Shown piece by piece: positions 7,852 to 11,935 of a stretch of DNA of 11,935 nucleotides. A program made the position numbers and the translations under genes. The notes beneath the pieces were generated by a model, which was not told the origin of the DNA, searched no databases, and worked only from the letters and a program-made list of their open reading frames with translations. This stretch comes from a bacterium (GTDB lineage: Bacteria; Bacillota_I; Bacilli_A; RF39; UBA660): NCBI GenBank assembly GCA_014845975.1, contig RKAN01000090.1, forward strand, positions 1 through 11,935, written 5' to 3'. The first letter of the stretch is position 1; each line of letters starts with the position of its first letter.

Positions 7852-7879
7852 ATTATATCACAATTCAAAAAAATGTAAA
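7852..7879 (-). promoter_or_regulatory. Promoter of the pilC-pilD unit
   Basis: On the minus strand TTTACA (7874-7879) and TATAAT (7852-7857) are separated by 16 bases, with a TGA extension before the -10. This is a strong consensus-like promoter. Transcription would start near 7845, leaving a leader of about 38 bases. The -35 lies inside the inverted repeat at 7868-7888. Confidence 0.65.
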
Positions 7880-7888
7880 ACATTTTTT
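7868..7888. repeat. Perfect inverted repeat in the pilC/yqfQ divergent promoter region
   Basis: Arms AAAAAATGT (7868-7876) and ACATTTTTT (7880-7888) flank a three-base centre. The repeat covers the pilC -35 and the place where a -35 for the divergent gene would fall. It could be an operator for a dimeric regulator. It is A/T-rich and short, so chance symmetry is possible. Confidence 0.45.
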
Positions 7889-7897
7889 ACTGTTTCA

Positions 7898-7903
7898 TAT
7901 AAT
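7898..7903 (+). promoter_or_regulatory. Putative -10 element of the yqfQ-like gene
   Basis: TATAAT lies 20 bases ahead of the ATG at 7924, with the AAAGGAG ribosome site between. No housekeeping-type -35 is present at 16-18 bases; that position falls in the inverted repeat. The surrounding TTTCATATAATAAT recurs ahead of the gene at 11629. Confidence 0.4.
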
Positions 7904-7923
7904 AATTTAGAAAGGAGTATATT

Positions 7924-8268
7924 ATGAATTACTATAATCCTTATTTTTCTGCCTATCCATATATAGCACCTATGGAAGCTACTAGAACAGGACTATTTAG
8001 TCGTTTATTAGGTGGTGTTAATCTTTCCTCTATTCTCTCAGGAACACAAAAAACATTGAATATTGTAAATCAGACAATTCCATTAGTCAAACAAGCTACT
8101 CCTATTTTAAAAAATGCAAAAACGATGTTTCGCGTAATGAATGAATTTAAAAAAGTAGAGACTCCTGTTACAAATAATGAAACTGTTGCTAAAAATACCA
8201 CAGAGATTTCAAGCACGAATAGTTATGTAACATCTTCAAATAATAATGGTCCTAGTTTCTTTGCATAG
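7924..8268 (+). CDS. YqfQ/VrrA-family-like protein of unknown function, 114 aa
   Basis: A short Tyr/Pro/Phe-rich start (MNYYNPYFSAYPY) is followed by a conserved-looking core at ~23-77: GLFSRLLGG, then a helical stretch with TQKTLNIVNQTIPLVKQATP and ILKNAKTMFRVMNEFK. The tail is low-complexity Asn/Ser/Thr. This core resembles the Bacillus YqfQ (VrrA) family, whose members end in a similar segment of Gln-Lys and Pro-Leu-Val-Lys-Asn-type motifs before a Trp/Phe-Arg helix. In B. subtilis yqfQ lies in the same region as dnaG, sigA and trmK (yqfN), which supports the match. The assignment is by recognition, not alignment. The biochemical role of the family is not known. The start has AAAGGAG six bases upstream. 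The gene converges on trmK through a shared terminator and diverges from pilC. Confidence 0.75.
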   Translation: MNYYNPYFSAYPYIAPMEATRTGLFSRLLGGVNLSSILSGTQKTLNIVNQTIPLVKQATPILKNAKTMFRVMNEFKKVETPVTNNETVAKNTTEISSTNSYVTSSNNNGPSFFA

Positions 8269-8315
8269 AAAAACTACTCTTGACTAAAATTATGAAACAG
8301 TCGAGAGTAGTTTTT
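8269..8315. terminator. Long bidirectional terminator between the yqfQ-like gene and trmK
   Basis: A 17-bp stem, AAAAACTACTCTTGACT (8269-8285) against AGTCGAGAGTAGTTTTT (8299-8315), has one T-G wobble and a 13-base loop. T runs flank both sides. The left arm begins one base after the yqfQ TAG stop, and the trmK stop (8290-8292) lies in the loop, so the right arm encodes the last residues of TrmK. Confidence 0.88.
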
Positions 8316-8949
8316 TAATAAATTTATTAATTTTTTTTAGATAAATTCTTTTTTTTAGATAAACGCTAGGAATATTTTTTAATACTTTTTTATTTTCTTC
8401 ATATTTTTCTTCCAAATAATCTTTATTTTCAATAACATTTTTGATTAAAATAGGTCCTAAAATTAGTTCCATATCATTATATTTTTTTTCTCCTCTTCTA
8501 AACTTAATAATAATATATCTAATATACTTATCTATGAATGTTAATTCATTTTCAATATAAAAACCATGAGTCACCATAAATTTTCGAAGCATATAATAAT
8601 CATTATTTGTTTGAATAATAAATGAATGAACTTGATTAACTTTGTTATTTTCTAGTATTTGTACAATTGTAGATGTTCCCATTCCGGCAATTACGCAAGT
8701 AGCTTTTTCTGGAATTTCAAATTCATTTAAACCATCACTGATATAAGTTGGTATATTTAATTTCATTTTTTGAAAATTGTTTCTAGCTTGTTCTATTGCA
8801 TTTTTATTGACATCTGAAGCAATGCAGTAACAATTTTTATTTAATGTTAAATAAATATCTAATAAACCATGATCACATCCAATATCAATGACATTACTAT
8901 TTTCTTCTACTAAAGAAGAAATTTTTTTGATTCTTTTACTAAACCTCAT
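8290..8949 (-). CDS. trmK: tRNA (adenine(22)-N1)-methyltransferase TrmK, 219 aa
   Basis: SAM-dependent enzyme that makes m1A22 in tRNA, typical of Gram-positive bacteria. A Rossmann-type methyltransferase domain fills residues ~1-150: SAM motif I is VIDIGCDHGLLDIYL (20-34), an acidic residue ends the second strand (SDVNKNA, 45-51), and the family motif VIAGMGTSTIVQILE is at 86-100. IIQTNNDYYMLR (111-122) and ELILGPILIK (161-170) match TrmK-specific regions. The Lys-rich C-terminal coiled-coil-like part (~165-219) is normal for the family. Its ATG shares one base with the rpoD stop (TAATG), with GGGAG upstream, so translation is probably coupled. B. subtilis has the same order (sigA, then trmK after cccA) followed by yqfO; neither cccA nor yqfO is here, and the operon ends at a hairpin. 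Confidence 0.93.
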   Translation of the reverse strand: MRFSKRIKKISSLVEENSNVIDIGCDHGLLDIYLTLNKNCYCIASDVNKNAIEQARNNFQKMKLNIPTYISDGLNEFEIPEKATCVIAGMGTSTIVQILENNKVNQVHSFIIQTNNDYYMLRKFMVTHGFYIENELTFIDKYIRYIIIKFRRGEKKYNDMELILGPILIKNVIENKDYLEEKYEENKKVLKNIPSVYLKKRIYLKKINKFIKKLLSTVS

Positions 8950-10028
8950 TATTCTCCCATATAATCTTTTAATTTTCTAGAACGAGATGGATGTCTTAAT
9001 TTACGTAGTGCTTTTGCTTCAATTTGACGAATTCTTTCTCTGGTAACACCAAACATCTGACCTACTTCTTCTAATGTACGAGATTTTCCATCTTCTAATC
9101 CAAAACGAAGGCGAATTACTTTTTCTTCTCTTTCTGTCAATGTTAATAATACTTCAGCAATTTCATCTTTTAACATCTCATTTGTAGCATATTCTTCTGG
9201 ACTAACATTCCTCTCATCCTTAATAAAATCACCTAAATGGGAATCATCTTCTTCTCCGATAGGAGTCTCCAAGCTTACAGGTTCTTGACTAATTTTATAA
9301 ATATCTTTAATTTTATCAACAGATATATTCATTTTTTTCGCTAATTCTTCTTCGGAAGGTTCACGATTTAATTCCAGAGTTAATTGTCTTTGAATACGTG
9401 CAAGCTTATTAATTGTTTCGACCATATGAACAGGAACTCTAATTGTTCTTGCTTGGTCAGCAATTGCACGGGTAATTGCTTGACGAATCCACCAAGTAGC
9501 ATAAGTTGAGAATTTATAACCTTTTGTAACATCAAATTTGTCAACAGCTTTCATAAGTCCAATATTTCCTTCTTGAATTAAGTCGAGAAATAGCATTCCT
9601 CTACCTACATATCTTTTTGCAATACTTACAACAAGTCTTAAATTTGCTTCTGCTAATGTATTTTTCGCCATTTCATCTCCAGCTACAATTCTATCTGCTA
9701 ATGCAAGTTCTTCTTCTGTTGACAATAGTTTGATTTGTCCTATTTCTTTTAAATACATCCTAACTGGATCATTAATTGTTAAATCTTTTGTTAATGTACT
9801 ATCATCTAGTAATATTTTTTGAGGATCAGAATCATCATCATCATCTTCTGATATAATTGTAATATTATTTTCATTCAAAGCATTATATAGTTCATCTAAA
9901 GAATCTGCATCTAATTCTAGACCTTTTAAAGATTGTGCTAATTCTTCATAACTAATAGTTCCTTTTTCTTTTCCTTTTTTTATTAATTCGTCTTTTCTTT
10001 GTTCAAAAGTTTTAATTTCATTTACCAT
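8949..10028 (-). CDS. rpoD: Primary sigma factor RpoD (SigA), 359 aa
   Basis: Housekeeping sigma-70 subunit that directs RNA polymerase to -35/-10 promoters. A shortened Gram-positive-type region 1.1 (1-60) is followed by a run of five Asp (62-66). Region 1.2 begins at [11 protein letters not shown] (87-97). Region 2 runs from [18 protein letters not shown] to [18 protein letters not shown] (127-192) with the -10-recognition helix intact. Region 3 contains [13 protein letters not shown] (197-209) and [18 protein letters not shown] (251-268). Region 4.2 with [21 protein letters not shown] (327-347) contacts the -35. Length is close to B. subtilis SigA (371). The frame is open six codons further, to a GTG at 10046, with in-frame ATGs at 10043 and 10034; ATG 10028 is preferred because GGAG lies about nine bases upstream and the dnaG stop is one base away. 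Second gene of dnaG-rpoD-trmK. Confidence 0.98.
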   Translation of the reverse strand: MVNEIKTFEQRKDELIKKGKEKGTISYEELAQSLKGLELDADSLDELYNALNENNITIISEDDDDDSDPQKILLDDSTLTKDLTINDPVRMYLKEIGQIKLLSTEEELALADRIVAGDEMAKNTLAEANLRLVVSIAKRYVGRGMLFLDLIQEGNIGLMKAVDKFDVTKGYKFSTYATWWIRQAITRAIADQARTIRVPVHMVETINKLARIQRQLTLELNREPSEEELAKKMNISVDKIKDIYKISQEPVSLETPIGEEDDSHLGDFIKDERNVSPEEYATNEMLKDEIAEVLLTLTEREEKVIRLRFGLEDGKSRTLEEVGQMFGVTRERIRQIEAKALRKLRHPSRSRKLKDYMGE

Positions 10029-10029
10029 A

Positions 10030-11517
10030 TTATTCATCTCCATCACATTCTAATTTTCGTCTTTCAATCATTTTTTGTAAAATTTCTATTTTTTTACTTT
10101 TATCTTTTTCTTGTTCATAAATCTGTATAACTTCTTTACTATTAAGCATATAATATAATAGATTTTGTTCAGCAATTTGATATTTATTCAGTTTAACTTT
10201 AACATTTTCTTTTTGAAGTACTATTTTTTCTGAATTTTCTTCTAGTTTTCTTCTTAAGAAATCAATTGATAAGTGAGATTCGTCACTTAATTTTTGAATT
10301 GTCAATTCTTTATAAATATCATCATCTATCTTTTTGATTTCTTCTATCATTTCATTTACATATTTAGATAAATCTAAATTATTAGATAAATTTTTTTGTA
10401 ATTTATGATAATTCAGTTTATAATCCATAACATTCAAAGGATTATCAATTTTATCTTTCATCCTAGAAGCTCCATATTTTAGAATATAGTCATCTGGATC
10501 TAAGCGATCTTCGAGTCGAATGATTTTTGGTGTAACACCTATTTCAGTTAATTCTTCAATGCAACTGTTCGTTGCTTCATTTCCTGCATTATCACCATCA
10601 AAGCATAGAATTACTTCTTTTGCCATTCTTTTAATTAACATCGCTTGTTTTTTGGTAACAGCCGTTCCTAATGTTGCAACTACATTATCAATACCGATGG
10701 TATGAAGCCTAATCAATGCAAAAAAACCTTCTACAATAATAATTTGCTCTTTTTCTCTAGCGACATCTTTAGCCTTATGATAGTTATATAAAAGTTCTCC
10801 TTTTTTAAAAATTTCTGTTTCTTTTGTATTAAAGTATTTACTTGTTTTTTCTCCATTATAAATTCTTCCACTATATCCAACAATTTTTCCCGTCAAATCG
10901 TATAGTGGAAACATTATACGGTTGATATAAACATCTTTATAGCCTTTATCACCTTTGGCTACCAAACCAGTTCGTTCTAAGTCTTTTAAATCATATTTCT
11001 TTTTTAATAAAATATTAGTAAGAGAATCATAACTGTTTAGTGAAAGTCCTAATTCAAAATCTTTAATAATGCTACTATCAAATTTTCTATTTTCAATAAA
11101 TTCTCTAGCATTTTTTCCAATTTGAGTATTAATATTATTTTTATAAAATTTTTGACTAACTTCAAAAATTTCATATAAAATTTTATTATCATCTTTTACT
11201 ATTGTTTTGGCCGACTTAATACTTAAAGGAATTCCAGCATAATCTGCTACTATCTTAACAGATTCGATAAAGTTGATATTTTCATAATCCATTATAAATT
11301 TAAAAACATTGCCGCTTGCTCTACAGGAAAAGCATTTATAAATTTGTTTATCTCTAGATACACTCATACTTGGAGAATGATCTGGATGAAACGGACAAAC
11401 TCCAAAGAAATTTTTTCCTTTCATTGTTAAAGGAACATATTTTGAAATAATTTCTACAATATCAACACTGTTTTGAATATTTAGTATTTCATCTTGTGTT
11501 AGCAAAGTTTCTTTCAT
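10030..11517 (-). CDS. dnaG: DNA primase DnaG with shortened C-terminus, 495 aa
   Basis: Makes RNA primers at replication forks and works with the replicative helicase. The CHC2 zinc domain has Cys41, His44, Cys62 and Cys65 (CPFHPDHSP and [11 protein letters not shown]). The catalytic core contains [19 protein letters not shown] (200-218) and a TOPRIM fold with Glu263 (VEGFF), DGD at 307-309 and LDPDD at 339-343. Two oddities stand out. The usual EGYMD motif reads EGFFA, so Ala267 replaces its Asp. The protein is about 100 residues shorter than B. subtilis DnaG (603): only the start ([18 protein letters not shown], 446-463) and a last helix of the helicase-binding domain remain. ATG 11517 is chosen for AGAGGG upstream; a TTG at 11550 in frame has no well-placed site. 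First gene of the operon; rpoD begins one base after its stop. Confidence 0.95.
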   Translation of the reverse strand: MKETLLTQDEILNIQNSVDIVEIISKYVPLTMKGKNFFGVCPFHPDHSPSMSVSRDKQIYKCFSCRASGNVFKFIMDYENINFIESVKIVADYAGIPLSIKSAKTIVKDDNKILYEIFEVSQKFYKNNINTQIGKNAREFIENRKFDSSIIKDFELGLSLNSYDSLTNILLKKKYDLKDLERTGLVAKGDKGYKDVYINRIMFPLYDLTGKIVGYSGRIYNGEKTSKYFNTKETEIFKKGELLYNYHKAKDVAREKEQIIIVEGFFALIRLHTIGIDNVVATLGTAVTKKQAMLIKRMAKEVILCFDGDNAGNEATNSCIEELTEIGVTPKIIRLEDRLDPDDYILKYGASRMKDKIDNPLNVMDYKLNYHKLQKNLSNNLDLSKYVNEMIEEIKKIDDDIYKELTIQKLSDESHLSIDFLRRKLEENSEKIVLQKENVKVKLNKYQIAEQNLLYYMLNSKEVIQIYEQEKDKSKKIEILQKMIERRKLECDGDE

Positions 11518-11606
11518 AATATCAAACCCTCTACTATTAATATACGACAAAACTTTTCAATTTCCTTTTTTTTATTGTAATTTTTTATATTTTTTCGCAT
11601 TTTTCA

Positions 11607-11612
11607 TATAAT
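11607..11612 (+). promoter_or_regulatory. Putative -10 element of the DUF6512-like gene
   Basis: TATAAT lies 16 bases ahead of the ATG at 11629. No standard -35 is found at 16-18 bases. The wider block TTTCATATAATAAT (11602-11615) is identical to one ahead of the yqfQ-like gene. Confidence 0.35.
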
Positions 11613-11628
11613 AATGGTGAGGTGTTAT

Positions 11629-11935
11629 ATGAAAAAAGTAAAAAGTTGCTCCATTTTAGGAATTTTTATCATTTCTTTTGCTTGTCATTTTTTATATGAT
11701 CTTTTACCAAATCCTATATTTAGTATCTTTTTTCCTGTAAATGAAAGTATTTTTGAGCATATGAAAATTATTTTTAGTTCTATTTTAATATATAGTCCAA
11801 TTGAATATTTCATTTTTAAATCAAAAAAAATACCTTTCAATAATTTTCTTTTATCAAATTTAATAATGGGAATTAGTGGAATTATTATTTATTTAATCAT
11901 TTTTATTCCAATTTATAATATGATTGGTGAAAATA
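11629..11935 (+). CDS. DUF6512-like integral membrane protein, N-terminal 102 aa only
   Basis: The gene runs off the right edge. The visible 102 residues contain a first membrane segment (~9-23), a conserved-looking stretch HFLYDLLPNP (20-29) followed by FFPVNESIFEHMK (34-46), then hydrophobic segments at ~47-63 and ~78-98. The PVNES-I-EHMK block after a His-Phe-Leu-Tyr motif is what I associate with the DUF6512 family of small Bacillota membrane proteins; the family function is unknown to me. The start follows GGTGAGGTG four bases upstream. It is divergent from dnaG. The rest of the gene is not visible, so its integrity cannot be judged. Confidence 0.7.
   Translation, partial: MKKVKSCSILGIFIISFACHFLYDLLPNPIFSIFFPVNESIFEHMKIIFSSILIYSPIEYFIFKSKKIPFNNFLLSNLIMGISGIIIYLIIFIPIYNMIGEN

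Noticed and set aside
7868..7888. Reading the inverted repeat as a ComK box controlling pilus genes
   Set aside because: ComK boxes are AAAA-N5-TTTT pairs; the spacing here does not fit.
11518..11550. TTG start for DnaG giving 11 more residues
   Set aside because: No ribosome site at suitable distance; ATG 11517 has AGAGGG upstream and starts where primases usually do.

Overview
The window is strongly AT-rich bacterial DNA from a Bacillota-type organism, most likely a member of the Bacilli or a wall-less or near-wall-less relative. The evidence is the A/T-heavy codon use, the GGAGG/GGTGAT ribosome sites, and two gene neighbourhoods familiar from Bacillus subtilis: xerD-deoB (ripX-drm) and dnaG-rpoD-trmK, with a YqfQ-like gene next to the latter. 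UGA works as stop, so this is not a code-4 Mycoplasma. No tRNA, rRNA, CRISPR array, insertion sequence or prophage is visible, and no gene-free stretch exceeds about 125 bases. The window is mostly core genome.

Layout, left to right. 16-201 (+) is a small hydrophilic protein of unknown function. 247-3088 (-) carries xerD, then deoB, a terminator, and a ZupT-like metal transporter. 3208-4422 (+) is rarA, divergent from xerD. 4428-7807 (-) is a type IV pilus/competence-type assembly block read as pilC-like, prepilin peptidase and a lipoprotein with two similar halves. 7924-8268 (+) is a YqfQ-like gene. 8290-11517 (-) is the macromolecular-synthesis operon dnaG-rpoD-trmK, tightly packed with a 1-base gap and a 1-base overlap. 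11629-end (+) is the start of a DUF6512-like membrane protein.

How the genes fit together. DnaG primes replication, RarA acts at stalled forks and XerD resolves chromosome dimers. RpoD is the main sigma factor and TrmK modifies tRNA. DeoB salvages pentose from nucleosides. The PilC-like platform protein and the prepilin peptidase imply a pilus or pseudopilus machine whose motor ATPase and pilins must be encoded elsewhere. Where genes meet tail to tail, compact hairpins end both transcripts and swallow the stop codons.

No clear new system was found. The parts most worth a second look are the roughly 200-residue N-terminal extension on the PilC-like protein, the shortened C-terminus and altered EGYMD motif of DnaG, the inverted repeat lying over the pilC and yqfQ promoters, and the duplicated-domain lipoprotein behind the pilus genes.
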